Origin: an uncultured bacterium
GTDB taxonomy: Bacteria; Muiribacteriota; Ozemobacteria; Ozemobacterales; Ozemobacteraceae
Direction of reading: 5' to 3'
DNA length: 64,000 nt
Assembly: GCA_937949615.1 (NCBI GenBank)
Contig: CALEDQ010000023.1
Location: forward strand, 1 to 64,000
Made by a program: the position numbers and the translations under genes. This document shows, in pieces, positions 15,453 to 24,608 of this stretch. The notes under the pieces were generated by a model that saw only the letters and a list, made by a program, of their open reading frames with translations, ran no database searches and was not told the DNA's origin. Position 1 is the stretch's first letter, and the number at the start of each line of letters is the position of its first letter.

Positions 15453-16861
15453 TTTTTTCCTCCAGGAAGAACAATTTCGGCGAAGCGGCCTTCAGCCTCG
15501 GCGAGAACCGAACCATCCGGCAGAATTACCGAACCGCGTGCGAAATAAAGGTTTTTTCTTTGGCCGGTGAGGGTTGCGGCGAATTTTAATGGAACGCCCA
15601 CCGGAGTCGGCCGAAGATAACGAATGTGCATGTCTGCGGTTACCGCAAGAATATTTTTTTCGGCACCCATGACGGCATAGGCCATTGCTTCATCGAGAAG
15701 GGTGCTGAGGATTCCGCCATGAACAATGCCGGCGTAGCCCTGATAGGCAGGGCCTGGCACCCAGGTAAAGGTGCAGGTATGGCCCTCTACTGACTTCTGA
15801 ACCGGAATATGCAGGCCGCTTTTGTTCCTTGGGCCACAGACAAAGCAGTGGGCGTTGTCGATAAGGTTGAGGCCTGAAAGGTTGCGTCTTTCGATGAGTT
15901 TACGACTGTTTGAAACTGCCTCAAAAACCTCGGGCCGGTTGAGCGCAACCGGAGTCGATAGCGTACCGCGTTCATAGAGCATGATGTTTTTTTCTTCAAG
16001 TCTGACCTTGAGAGTCTCGAAACTGGGGACGTCGAAATTTCTGTGGGTCGGGTCACCTGTCAGAACAGGGACCGAACCAAGATCATTCAGACCGGCTTCT
16101 ACAAGCTCAGGAAAGCGATAGCAAAGATGCGGTGGCAATGAAATGTGGTGGACGGGAAATGCTTCCCGCAGCGCCAGGATTGTCTTTTTTACGGCGGCAA
16201 AGCTCATTGGCGGCCGATCAGGCATCGAGCAGCCAGGTGATGGCTGAAATGGAGTCAGCCTTACGTCCTGTAGAAGAGGGTCGGCAGTGCAGAATCTGCC
16301 TGTTTCGGCGATAAATTTGAGCCGTTCTTCTTCGGTTTCGCCAATGCCTGCGACAAATCCGAGAGAGTAGGGGATGCCGGCGGCATGCAGACCTTCAATG
16401 CAGGCCCTGCCTGCGCTCGGATTACGGCCCCGCGACTTTTCGAGCGATTGTCCGGGGTTTGACAGAGTCGAACAGACAAGATTAAGTCTGACTGAGCAGC
16501 CGGCATTGATGAATCTTTCCATGGTGAATGAGTCAAAGTAACCGACCTCAAGCACCGGTAGAAGATTCTGGGCCAGAGCTTCACGGCAGGCGGCATTCAA
16601 ATAATCGGCGAATGAGCTGAAACCATTCTGATGCAGAGCAATCTGTATGTGTGGAAAATCCTGCGGGGCTTCGCCCGAAATAAAAATAACTTCGGTCGCT
16701 CCGCGTCTGGCGATATCGGCTACCTTTTCTTTCACTTCGTCGATAGGCAGAAGAGGTGCATCTTCGCTGAAAAAAGAACAGTAGCCGCAGCTCTGATGGC
16801 AGGTGCGGGTCAGTTCGATATATGCACTTAAAACATAGGATATTGAAACGCTGTTATTCAT
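15449..16861 (-). CDS. CofG-like radical SAM enzyme fused to a PaaI-type hotdog thioesterase
   Basis: The 470 residues form two domains. Residues 1-326 are radical SAM with the iron-sulfur motif C21-x3-C25-x2-C28 (RTCHQSCGYCSF), a SAM/GGE-like ISGEAP at 61-66, and a C-terminal part (LNDLGSVPVLTGDPTHRNF) recalling CofG, the enzyme that forms 7,8-didemethyl-8-hydroxy-5-deazariboflavin in F420 synthesis. Residues 331-465 are a hotdog thioesterase of the 4HBT/PaaI type with CFVCGPRNKSGL, HGG at 381-383 and LLDEAMAYAVMG. No cofH or other F420 gene is in the window, so substrate is unknown. It is the first gene of a minus-strand operon, divergent from the BatD-like gene. The fusion is read straight through with no frameshift. 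Confidence 0.85.
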   Translation of the reverse strand: MNNSVSISYVLSAYIELTRTCHQSCGYCSFFSEDAPLLPIDEVKEKVADIARRGATEVIFISGEAPQDFPHIQIALHQNGFSSFADYLNAACREALAQNLLPVLEVGYFDSFTMERFINAGCSVRLNLVCSTLSNPGQSLEKSRGRNPSAGRACIEGLHAAGIPYSLGFVAGIGETEEERLKFIAETGRFCTADPLLQDVRLTPFQPSPGCSMPDRPPMSFAAVKKTILALREAFPVHHISLPPHLCYRFPELVEAGLNDLGSVPVLTGDPTHRNFDVPSFETLKVRLEEKNIMLYERGTLSTPVALNRPEVFEAVSNSRKLIERRNLSGLNLIDNAHCFVCGPRNKSGLHIPVQKSVEGHTCTFTWVPGPAYQGYAGIVHGGILSTLLDEAMAYAVMGAEKNILAVTADMHIRYLRPTPVGVPLKFAATLTGQRKNLYFARGSVILPDGSVLAEAEGRFAEIVLPGGKK

Positions 16862-16967
16862 GGCACAAAGTTACCACAATCCTTAAAAAAATAAAATGGC
16901 AAGATTTTGGGAACCTGGCAGAATGTTGCTGGTCTAAGAAGATAGAAAACAGGAGGTGAACATTACT

Positions 16968-17999
16968 GTGCCCAGAATCCGGTATCTGCTTGTGCTGTTG
17001 CTGTTGAGTCTTTCGACAGTGCTTCATGCCCAGTCGTTTTCTGTCAGTGCTGAGGTCGACCGCAACCAGATCGGGTTCGGCGAGTCTCTTAATCTGGTGA
17101 TTACCGTTTCGCAAAGCCTGAGCGCCGGGGTTAATCACCGGATAAGTATTCCGGCGGTATCCAGTATTCCTGGCTTTGATATTGCCGGCACCCGCAGTGG
17201 TCAGAGCACGTCTTTTGTCAATGGTGTCGGGCAGACACAAAGTCAGATTTTATATGAGCTGGTGCCGCAAAATGCAGGCAAGATAACGATTCCTGCGTTT
17301 TCGTTCAAAGACCCGGAGGGCAACATACACAGTACAAAACCAATTGAGGTTGAGGTGCTGCCGGCAGCAGCGGAACCTGAAAAACCGGCAGAACCATCGC
17401 CGGCGAAAGAACAGCGCAACGAGACCTCCTTTTCTCTTTTCAGAGCATTGCTTATTCTGGGAATAATACTCGGCAGTCTTGTGGCGCTGCCCTTTGTTCT
17501 ATCGGCTTTTTTCAGTCGAAATGCGGTGTCTTCTCCGGCAGACGGGCAAAATGGGGCGGCCCCGGCGGTTTTTAATTCCAGCACTGTAAAGACTCAATCT
17601 TCCAGAAGTGATGAGGGGCGAAAGCAGGTTGAAGACGCTGTGGTGCTTGAGCAGGCGGGCAATTCTAGCAAATTGAAGCCTGCGAAAATAAATTTTGCCG
17701 ATGCGGTTGCGAAGTTGAAACGCGAGTTTCATGACGCCGACAGCGCATTTTACCGTCGCTATTTTGAGTTGTTCAGACAGACGATTCTTAGTCACTCTTC
17801 AACTCTGACAGAGAACATGACGGCTGATGAACTGTTTCGCAGAATATGTGAAATGGTTGCCATAGATGGGGTTGCCGCCGCCGCACGTCGACTTGCTGTC
17901 GATCTTGAGCAGGTCATGTATGCCAACCGGTCTCCGGTGCGGGCATTTTCGGTCATTGATGCCGATGCCAATGAAATTATCAGAGCCATAACCGAATAA
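16968..17999 (+). CDS. BatD-like membrane protein (oxygen-tolerance family)
   Basis: The frame also begins at a GTG at 16956, but that overlaps the AGGAGG at 16951-16956; the GTG at 16968 is eleven bases beyond it and starts a clean signal peptide, so I use it (343 residues). The mature N-terminal half is beta-rich (VSAEVDRNQIGFGESLNLVI, then an 'ELVPQNAGKITIPAF' strand), characteristic of BatD. A membrane helix is at about 156-177 and a cytoplasmic helical C-terminus follows. BatD proteins occur with MoxR and Bat VWA proteins in envelope-stress clusters; the exact role is unresolved. It opens a run of eight same-strand genes, with MoxR starting 12 bases after its stop. Confidence 0.78.
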   Translation: MPRIRYLLVLLLLSLSTVLHAQSFSVSAEVDRNQIGFGESLNLVITVSQSLSAGVNHRISIPAVSSIPGFDIAGTRSGQSTSFVNGVGQTQSQILYELVPQNAGKITIPAFSFKDPEGNIHSTKPIEVEVLPAAAEPEKPAEPSPAKEQRNETSFSLFRALLILGIILGSLVALPFVLSAFFSRNAVSSPADGQNGAAPAVFNSSTVKTQSSRSDEGRKQVEDAVVLEQAGNSSKLKPAKINFADAVAKLKREFHDADSAFYRRYFELFRQTILSHSSTLTENMTADELFRRICEMVAIDGVAAAARRLAVDLEQVMYANRSPVRAFSVIDADANEIIRAITE

Positions 18000-18011
18000 T
18001 GGGAGTTTTGT

Positions 18012-19007
18012 ATGAGTCAGACAGCTGATTTAACCAGAAGAATCGAAGAAGCCGGGCAGTTGGTCGAAAAAATCCGCAGCCAGACCAGAAAAGTTCTGGT
18101 CGGTCAGAACGATCTGCTTGAAAGCCTCATTTTGGCGCTGGTCTCGGATGGACACATTCTGCTCGAAGGGGTGCCCGGTCTGGCCAAGACTCTGGCGATC
18201 AAGGCTCTTGCCAGAACCGTAAAAACAGGGTTCTCGCGAGTGCAGTTCACCCCCGACCTTTTGCCGGCAGATTTGATTGGCACAAGGGTTTTTGACCAGC
18301 GTACCGCCGAGTTTCAGACGCACAAGGGCCCGATCTTTTCGAATTTTGTTCTTGCCGACGAAATCAACCGAGCTCCGGCCAAGGTGCAGAGCGCTCTGCT
18401 TGAATCGATGGAAGAGCGCCAGATCACCATCGAGCGTGAGACTTTCAAACTGCAGGAGCCATTTCTTGTGCTGGCTACTCAGAACCCGATCGAGACCGAA
18501 GGCACCTATTCCCTTTCTGAAGCGCAGGTAGACCGTTTTCTGTTCAAGGTCGTCGTGAAATACCCGTCTTTTGAAGAAGAGCGCCTGATCGTTAAGCGCA
18601 TGGGGCTTGCCGAAAAAAGCCACCAGATCGACATTGTCGAGCCGGTGATCGATGCCGAGGGGATTATCTCCCTGCGCCAGCTCGCCAGAGAAGTCTACGT
18701 TGACGACAAAATCGTTGAATATATTCTCAGAATCGTTGACGCGACCAGGTTCCCTGAAAAATACAACCTGCAGCTGAAGAGCTATATCAGATTCGGGGCT
18801 TCGCCGCGTGCCTCGATTTATCTGACGCGCGCCGCCCGCAGCCGGGCAATGATCGAGGGGCGCACCTACGTCAAACCTGACGATGTCAAGGCCGTCATGA
18901 ACGAGATTCTGCGCCACCGGGTCATTCCGACCTATGAGGCTGAAGCCGACGAAATCGACTCGGACGAGCTGGTCAGAAGGATAAAGGAAGGAGTAGCGGT
19001 GCCCTGA
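18012..19007 (+). CDS. MoxR-family AAA+ ATPase
   Basis: MoxR AAA+ proteins act as chaperones that insert cofactors or remodel VWA-domain partners. The product, 331 residues, has Walker A GVPGLAKT (53-60), Walker B FVLADEINRAP (about 112-122), the ESMEERQIT segment and sensor ATQNPIETEGTYSLSEAQVDRF, all diagnostic for the family, with a C-terminal lid domain. An ATG with GGGAG five to nine bases upstream marks the start. The gene lies between the BatD-like gene and a DUF58 gene, the usual MoxR-DUF58-Bat order. Confidence 0.96.
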   Translation: MSQTADLTRRIEEAGQLVEKIRSQTRKVLVGQNDLLESLILALVSDGHILLEGVPGLAKTLAIKALARTVKTGFSRVQFTPDLLPADLIGTRVFDQRTAEFQTHKGPIFSNFVLADEINRAPAKVQSALLESMEERQITIERETFKLQEPFLVLATQNPIETEGTYSLSEAQVDRFLFKVVVKYPSFEEERLIVKRMGLAEKSHQIDIVEPVIDAEGIISLRQLAREVYVDDKIVEYILRIVDATRFPEKYNLQLKSYIRFGASPRASIYLTRAARSRAMIEGRTYVKPDDVKAVMNEILRHRVIPTYEAEADEIDSDELVRRIKEGVAVP

Positions 19008-19026
19008 GGGCCTGCAGAAGTTTCTC

Positions 19027-19917
19027 ATGCTGCCAAAGGAGCTGCTTAAAGAGGTTCGCCGTATCGAGATCAAAACCGGGCATCTCGTCGATTCTCTCTA
19101 TTCGGGTGGTTACCGGTCTATTTTCAAGGGCAGAGGCATCGAATTCGCCGGGATCAGGGAATATTATCGCGGCGATGAATACCGGTCGATCGACTGGAAA
19201 GTCTCAGCACGCACCGGCAAATTCCATGTCCGAGAACATATTGAAGAGCGAGAACTGCAGCTGGTGGTGGCTCTCGACCTGTCGGCTTCGATGGCTTTCG
19301 GTTCAGGCAGCCGCGAAAAGCGCGAAAGCGCCGTCGAATTTGCCGCCGCCATGAGTCTGGCCGCTGAACGCAACAACGACCGTGCCGGTGTCTGCCTTTT
19401 TACCGACCGGGTAGAAAAGTTCATTCAGCCTGCCAAAGGCCGAACCCATGTTCTGCGGCTGATTAGAGAACTTCTGTATTTTATGCCGCAGCATCGCAAA
19501 ACTGATCTGCGGGCGCCGCTCGATTTTCTCAATTCATCGTTGAACCGGCGCTCAATAGTTTTTCTGGTGACTGACGGTCTGACCATTCAGCCCCTCGAAC
19601 GCGAATTGCGCATCGCCGCGGCAAAGCATGACCTGATAATGGTTCTGGTCAGAGATCCCCGCGAAAATCTGCTGCCGGATGTTGGTTTGATTGAGATTGA
19701 AGACCCGGAAACCGGTGCCGAAATGATGTTCGATACATCCGATCGCTTGGCGGTGGCTGAGCTTGCGCGTCGTCAGAGCCTGCTTGACGAAGAATTCATG
19801 AAAACCTGCCGAAAACTCGGCCTCGATGTCATAAGGCTGACGGCAGGAGAATCGGTAGTAAAACCAGTTTGCCGGCTTTTTTCCGAACGTGAAAGAAAGA
19901 TGGCAATGCAAAGATAA
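19027..19917 (+). CDS. DUF58 family protein of the MoxR-Bat operon
   Basis: Of 296 residues, the segment REYYRGDEYRSIDWKVSART (about 44-63) is the DUF58 signature, and the following VWA-like fold keeps a MIDAS-type D84-x-S-x-S88 (ALDLSASMAF). DUF58 proteins accompany MoxR ATPases and are probable substrates or partners. There is no membrane helix, so it is cytoplasmic. It follows MoxR by 19 bases and precedes the TPR-like gene by 12. Length is typical. Confidence 0.92.
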   Translation: MLPKELLKEVRRIEIKTGHLVDSLYSGGYRSIFKGRGIEFAGIREYYRGDEYRSIDWKVSARTGKFHVREHIEERELQLVVALDLSASMAFGSGSREKRESAVEFAAAMSLAAERNNDRAGVCLFTDRVEKFIQPAKGRTHVLRLIRELLYFMPQHRKTDLRAPLDFLNSSLNRRSIVFLVTDGLTIQPLERELRIAAAKHDLIMVLVRDPRENLLPDVGLIEIEDPETGAEMMFDTSDRLAVAELARRQSLLDEEFMKTCRKLGLDVIRLTAGESVVKPVCRLFSERERKMAMQR

Positions 19918-19929
19918 GGCGAGGTAAAC

Positions 19930-20814
19930 ATGAACAGTCTCAGAGGAATTACAAGAAAAATCGATGCGATGCTGCTGATGGTCATTGCAGGTCTGGTGCT
20001 CGGTCTGGCAATTTCCTACAACTATTATCAGAGTCGTAAAATCACCGTGGCCGAAAATGAAAATCTTGCCGCCAATCTTCTTGCCTATGGGCTTCCGGCT
20101 GAGGCCGCCCGGGTGCTTGAAGAAAACATCCGGCGTCAGCCGCTGTCGGATCGCAGCATGAAGCTTCGCAAAGCTCTTGTCGATATCTATATGAACGAAC
20201 TCAATGATTTTGACAAGGCTCTGACCGAGCTGGTTTTTCTTAAAACCCATACGCCGACCTCAGAGATTGCCAGTGCTTCAGAAGAAAAAATCAGGTATTG
20301 CCTCAATCGCCTGGGCCGGGTCTATGATGCCGAGCGCAGCAGAATGCTTGAGGCAGGCGAAAACCCGGTTGAGAACAATGTCGCTTCGCACACAGTCGTC
20401 AGACTGGGGAATCGACATGCGATAAGTGTTGATGACCTCAAAATGCGCCTGCGCACGATGAATATATCTGAAGCGCAGTTGAATAAAGAAACTCTCGATG
20501 GCGTCATCGGTGCCATGACGCATGAACTGCTTCTCAGTCGGGCTGCCGAGCGCGAAAACCTGAAAAAAGACCCGGAATTCGTTGCCCGGGTAAGAAAGTT
20601 CGAAAACAGCCTGGCAATCAGCACTTACCTCAACAATCGTCTGTTTAAAGATAAAAAACTCGATGAACAACAGCGCCAGCAGGCCCTGGCCGACGAAATA
20701 AACAGACTGGCTCAGGCTGAGGCGATGACGATCAATCGTGACGTTATCAGCTCCGCTTTTCCGGGGCTGGCTTCTGGCACTTCAGGTCTGACAGGCGCCA
20801 GCTCCGGCAACTGA
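19930..20814 (+). CDS. Membrane-anchored helical (TPR-like) protein of the Bat operon
   Basis: The 294-residue product has a short N-terminus, one membrane helix (about 16-35) and a long helical exterior. Residues about 50-110 look like a pair of TPRs (AAEVLEENIRRQPLSDRSMKL-like helices, written here only in outline). The C-terminal half (about 150-280) is charged and helical and ends in a Gly/Ser tail. I do not recognise a named family. Its position between DUF58 and the DUF4381-like gene suggests a scaffold of the Bat complex. Good start: ATG with GAGG about eight bases upstream. Confidence 0.7.
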   Translation: MNSLRGITRKIDAMLLMVIAGLVLGLAISYNYYQSRKITVAENENLAANLLAYGLPAEAARVLEENIRRQPLSDRSMKLRKALVDIYMNELNDFDKALTELVFLKTHTPTSEIASASEEKIRYCLNRLGRVYDAERSRMLEAGENPVENNVASHTVVRLGNRHAISVDDLKMRLRTMNISEAQLNKETLDGVIGAMTHELLLSRAAERENLKKDPEFVARVRKFENSLAISTYLNNRLFKDKKLDEQQRQQALADEINRLAQAEAMTINRDVISSAFPGLASGTSGLTGASSGN

Positions 20815-20837
20815 GTTGAAACGGCAGGTTTCTGGTC

Positions 20838-21437
20838 ATGAATAAAATGCAGATGCGCAAACCGATCCTTCCATTATTCAGTCTGAATGCCACCGCTCCG
20901 GCGATGGTGGCTTCGGCTGCGCTTCTGCCACCGGGCGAGGAGATTTTCGATATCAGGCCGGCAGTCCGGATTCCATGGCCATGGTGGGAAACAGTCTTTG
21001 AAGCATTCCTGGTGGTGCTTGTTTTCTGGCTGCTCTGGCTTTTTTATCAATGGCTGATGGCACCGGTGACGAGAGTTCAGAGAATAATCGTTCAGTCGCC
21101 GCAAAAACAGGCATTGAGAGCGATAGAGCGTCTGAAGCTGTCGCCGGTCTGGGAACATCGGCAGATGAAAGAAATCTGTGAAAACCTGGCGGTCATTCTT
21201 AAAACCTATGCCCACGAGGCCTTCAGTCTTGGGCTGGGCGCTTCTTCAACTACTGACGAACTATTCATCGCTCTTGACCGGTCAACGATCGCCGCTGATG
21301 TTTACGGACAGATCCGTGAGCTGCTGCTTGCCTGCGATCTGGTAAAATTTACCGGCAGAGATGATACAGAGGTCGACCCTGAATTATTGCTGGCAAATCT
21401 GGCAAATCTGATCAGGCGGGAGGCATGGCTCAGATGA
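20838..21437 (+). CDS. DUF4381-like membrane protein of the Bat operon
   Basis: A 199-residue protein with a hydrophobic/Pro-rich N-terminal part (IRPAVRIPWPWWETVFEAF) running into a membrane helix (about 52-72), then a cytoplasmic helical domain with ALRAIERLKL and a C-terminal LLLACDLVKFTG stretch. This plan (WPWW-like motif just before one TM, then a four-helix domain) is that of DUF4381 proteins that sit between DUF58 and BatA genes. The stop overlaps the BatA start by four bases. The DUF label is by resemblance, not a search. Confidence 0.68.
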   Translation: MNKMQMRKPILPLFSLNATAPAMVASAALLPPGEEIFDIRPAVRIPWPWWETVFEAFLVVLVFWLLWLFYQWLMAPVTRVQRIIVQSPQKQALRAIERLKLSPVWEHRQMKEICENLAVILKTYAHEAFSLGLGASSTTDELFIALDRSTIAADVYGQIRELLLACDLVKFTGRDDTEVDPELLLANLANLIRREAWLR

Positions 21438-22444
21438 GATGGAACAGCCCTGAGTTCATTCTTCTTCTTGCACTGATACCGCTGGTCGGCTGGTACAGGC
21501 TGTATCTCAGCAGGACCTTCAAAAAAGGCGGCATCAGGTTCGCCCAGGGTTTTACGCTGGCGTCGGGAATAAGAGGCTGGAAAGTCAGACTGGCTTTTAT
21601 TCCTGATCTGATGCGCTCAGTAGTTCTGTTGCTGCTGGTTTTTGCGCTGATGCAGCCACAATACGGTCAGGAACATGAGAATGTCACCCGCCAGGGTATC
21701 GATATCATGATCGCGCTCGACGTTTCTGGCAGTATGGCTGCCGAAGATTTCAAGCCGAACCGCATCAAGGCAGCGCAGAAAATAACCGAGAATTTTATCG
21801 GCGGTATCACCGACCATCGCATCGGTCTGGTGGTTTTTGCCGGTCTAGCCCTGACGCAGTGTCCACTAACCATCGATTATGGCGTGGTAACCGAGCTTCT
21901 GCGGCGAACCTCGCTGCAGATGCTCAAATATGACGGTACTGCCATTGGCGATGCTATTGTCAACGCCGTCTACAAGTTCTCGTCTGAAAGTCGAGAAAAG
22001 CGCGACAAGGTGGTTATTCTTCTCAGCGACGGCGAGAACAACTCTGGTATCGATCCGCACGAGGCGGCTAAAATTGCGGCCGAAAAGGGAGTCAGAGTTT
22101 ACACCATCGGCGTCGGCAGTCTCGAAGGGGCACCGATTCCAGTGATTCAGAACGGCTATAAACAGTATGCCAGAAATCCTGACGGAACTCTTTATATTCC
22201 TAAAATCGATGAGCAGCTGATGAAGGATATTGCTTTCATTACCAGGGGCCAGTATTTCAGGGCCACCGATAACAAGGCTCTCGAAGAGATTTATAAAACC
22301 ATTGCCACACTTGAAAAGGGAAAAATCGACGTTAATAAGACGATTCAATACTCTGAGCGTTATTTCTGGTTTCTGGCCCCTGCTTTTGTGCTGCTTCTTG
22401 TTGAGATCTATCTGCGCAGTCGCGTTTTTCAGAGGTTATTCTGA
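21434..22444 (+). CDS. batA: BatA: VWA-domain membrane protein
   Basis: I use the ATG at 21434, which makes a four-base ATGA overlap with the preceding stop and sits ten bases after GGGAGG; another ATG at 21425 is only one base from that site. The 336 residues have two N-terminal membrane helices (about 5-25 and 50-73), a VWA domain with MIDAS D96-x-S-x-S100 (ALDVSGSMAAEDF) and the later LVVFAGLALTQCPLT and VVILLSDGENNSG, and a C-terminal helix. BatA/BatB pairs form envelope complexes with MoxR systems, linked in Bacteroides to aerotolerance. Confidence 0.93.
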   Translation: MRWNSPEFILLLALIPLVGWYRLYLSRTFKKGGIRFAQGFTLASGIRGWKVRLAFIPDLMRSVVLLLLVFALMQPQYGQEHENVTRQGIDIMIALDVSGSMAAEDFKPNRIKAAQKITENFIGGITDHRIGLVVFAGLALTQCPLTIDYGVVTELLRRTSLQMLKYDGTAIGDAIVNAVYKFSSESREKRDKVVILLSDGENNSGIDPHEAAKIAAEKGVRVYTIGVGSLEGAPIPVIQNGYKQYARNPDGTLYIPKIDEQLMKDIAFITRGQYFRATDNKALEEIYKTIATLEKGKIDVNKTIQYSERYFWFLAPAFVLLLVEIYLRSRVFQRLF

Positions 22445-23484
22445 TGCTGATGTTTCGTGCTTTTGAATATCTGCCGCTTGTCTGCCTGGCTCTCTGCTGG
22501 GTCGCCCTGCTATGGCGGCATGCCGCGGCTGAAATGCTCAGAAGAAGAGCTCTGTTTGCCACAAACGAGATGTATCTCCGCATAACCGGGCATAAGCCCA
22601 CCCGCCGCCCGGTTTTTAAGTGGCTTGCTGTCATTGCCGGTCTGATCATGATTGGGACCGGTCTGCTGCGGCCGCAGGGCGGTTATCGTGAAGAGGCGAT
22701 CATGGGCGAAGGTCTCGATCTCGTGGTTGCACTCGATATTTCAAAGTCGATGTATTCAGACGACATTGAAGGTAACGGCCGCCTGGAGGTGGCAAAGGCG
22801 ATTCTCGGGCGCATGGTAAACGGGTTGCGCGATGACCGGCTGGGTCTGGTGGTTTTTGCCGGCGAGACCATGGTGCAAAGCCCGCTTTCTTATGATAAAA
22901 ATGCGTTTCTCACCTTTCTGGAACGGGTTAACCCGAATCTGCTGGCAAGGCAGGGAACCAATCTCGCCGGGGCCATTCAGACCTCTCTCGACCGTTTCGA
23001 CATGACCGCCTCGCAGTCAAAGGCGATTCTGCTTATTTCTGACGGCGAAGACGAAAACCGTGATCGACTGGAAAATGCCATCGCAGAAGCCGCCAGAAAA
23101 AACATTCAGGTATTCACGGTCGGTATCGGCAGCGAAAAAGGCGGTTACATTCCAGAAGGCCGAACCTGGTTCGGCGAGGTGATTTATAAAAAGCATCAGG
23201 GCAAGACCGTAATAACAAAGCTAAACGAAGCTAATCTCAAAGAAATTGCCGCCCGCACCGGTGCTTCCTATTTCCGTGCTTCTGACATTTCGAGCGCCCG
23301 CGAAGTCATTGCCGGGCTTGACGGTATAAAGCGGGTTGCCGTCAGTGGTGGAACCAGACTGACCAGGCGTGAGCTCTATTTCTTTCCGGTTTTACTGGCT
23401 TTTCTGATTCTGTTGATCGAATGGCTGGTTTCTGAGCGAATCCCCTATGAGCGCGAAAAAGATCATTGGTTGAAGCGAATATGA
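22444..23484 (+). CDS. batB: BatB: second VWA-domain membrane protein
   Basis: The 346-residue protein repeats the BatA plan: N-terminal helices (about 8-25 and 57-75), a VWA domain with D98-x-S-x-S102 (ALDISKSMYSDD), LVVFAGETMVQSPLSYDKN and LLISDGEDENRD, and a C-terminal helix near 313-333. It starts on the base where BatA ends (TGATG). Paralogy with BatA points to a heteromeric pair. Length and motif order are normal for BatB. Confidence 0.93.
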   Translation: MLMFRAFEYLPLVCLALCWVALLWRHAAAEMLRRRALFATNEMYLRITGHKPTRRPVFKWLAVIAGLIMIGTGLLRPQGGYREEAIMGEGLDLVVALDISKSMYSDDIEGNGRLEVAKAILGRMVNGLRDDRLGLVVFAGETMVQSPLSYDKNAFLTFLERVNPNLLARQGTNLAGAIQTSLDRFDMTASQSKAILLISDGEDENRDRLENAIAEAARKNIQVFTVGIGSEKGGYIPEGRTWFGEVIYKKHQGKTVITKLNEANLKEIAARTGASYFRASDISSAREVIAGLDGIKRVAVSGGTRLTRRELYFFPVLLAFLILLIEWLVSERIPYEREKDHWLKRI

Positions 23485-24608
23485 AAAGAAAAATTTTGGT
23501 CGGCATACTGTTGATCGTTGCCGGGCTGGTGTTCAGCCGGCAGGTCATGGCACACCCGTCTTTTAACGTCGGGCAGGCGCTGTCGGCTCTTGCAGAGGGT
23601 GATCTTGAAACTGCCGAAGCTGAGCTGCAGAAAGCACGCTTTGCCATGCCCGATAACCCAGAAATACAATATAATCTCGGGGTCGTGAGCTACCGCAAAC
23701 GCGATTACGCGCTGGCAGCAAGACAATTCGCCCTGGCTGCTGCCGACCAGGCTTCTTCTGAGACCAGATTCAGCAGCCTTTACAACATGGGCAATGCTGT
23801 ATTTCGTATGGGCGACTACGCTGCGGCCGTTTCTGCTTACGAGGGCTGTCTTGAACTTAAAAAAGATGAACAGGCTGAATACAACCTAAAGGTTGCCAGA
23901 GAAAAATTGCAGAAGCAGCTTGAAAAACAGAAAAATTCGGAAAAGCAGCAACAACAGCAGCAGCAGCAGCAACAAACCGGTCAGGGCGACAAGCAGCCTC
24001 AGCAGTCAGGCAGCGAACAGTCACAGAAAAATGACCAGCAGAATCAGGAAGGCAAGAATCAGCAGGGCCAGAATTCTCAGCCAGACCAGAACGATGGTTC
24101 CGAAAAGAAAGATGGCGAAAATAAAGCTGACCAGCAGACCGGAACTGATAAAAAAGATGAATCGGCTCAGTCGAACGAGGCCAAAGATGGGCAAAAACCT
24201 GATGCGGGCGAGTCTGACCAGAACGAGCAAAAAAACAATAGCTCTTCAGAACAGGGCAAAGAAAATGCTTCTGGCACTCAGCAATTGACAGAGCAGCAGA
24301 AGGGTGGCGAAAGCGAGTCAAGAGAAGATGTGCAGATGCAGCCGGCAGAGTCAGGCTCGCAAGACATTCCTGAAGCTTCACAGCGGGCCCGGGCGCTGAA
24401 AAACACCAAAGTGAATCCGTACATGATTGAGAAGATTCTCAAAGAAATGGAACGGCGCGAGAAAGAGGCACAGCTGTATTATCGCAATGAGCCGCGGCGC
24501 TCTGACGAAGTTGACCCGTTCGAAATGGATGCGCAGCAATTGCGCGAATGGATGGAAAAGCGCCGGCGACCGCAGGCTCCGGCTCCGTCAGATGGGCCTG
24601 ACTGGTGA
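23481..24608 (+). CDS. batC: BatC: TPR protein with a long Gln/Lys-rich tail
   Basis: The ATG at 23481 gives an ATGA overlap with BatB and a clean signal peptide (MKRKILVGILLIVAGLVFS), so it is preferred over an upstream TTG at 23466. The 375 residues contain three TPR-like units (about 30-140, with PEIQYNLGVVSYRKRDYALA and SLYNMGNAVFRMGDYAAAV), then a low-complexity stretch of about 170 residues rich in Gln, Glu, Lys, Asn and Asp that begins with ten consecutive Gln codons (CAG/CAA). It is the last gene of the Bat operon. The tail's length is likely to vary between strains because of the repeated CAG triplets. Confidence 0.88.
   Translation: MKRKILVGILLIVAGLVFSRQVMAHPSFNVGQALSALAEGDLETAEAELQKARFAMPDNPEIQYNLGVVSYRKRDYALAARQFALAAADQASSETRFSSLYNMGNAVFRMGDYAAAVSAYEGCLELKKDEQAEYNLKVAREKLQKQLEKQKNSEKQQQQQQQQQQTGQGDKQPQQSGSEQSQKNDQQNQEGKNQQGQNSQPDQNDGSEKKDGENKADQQTGTDKKDESAQSNEAKDGQKPDAGESDQNEQKNNSSSEQGKENASGTQQLTEQQKGGESESREDVQMQPAESGSQDIPEASQRARALKNTKVNPYMIEKILKEMERREKEAQLYYRNEPRRSDEVDPFEMDAQQLREWMEKRRRPQAPAPSDGPDW

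Noticed and set aside
18030..19073. A 347-codon open frame on the minus strand opposite MoxR
   Set aside because: The plus strand encodes a textbook MoxR ATPase; the opposite frame is a by-product of its codon bias.
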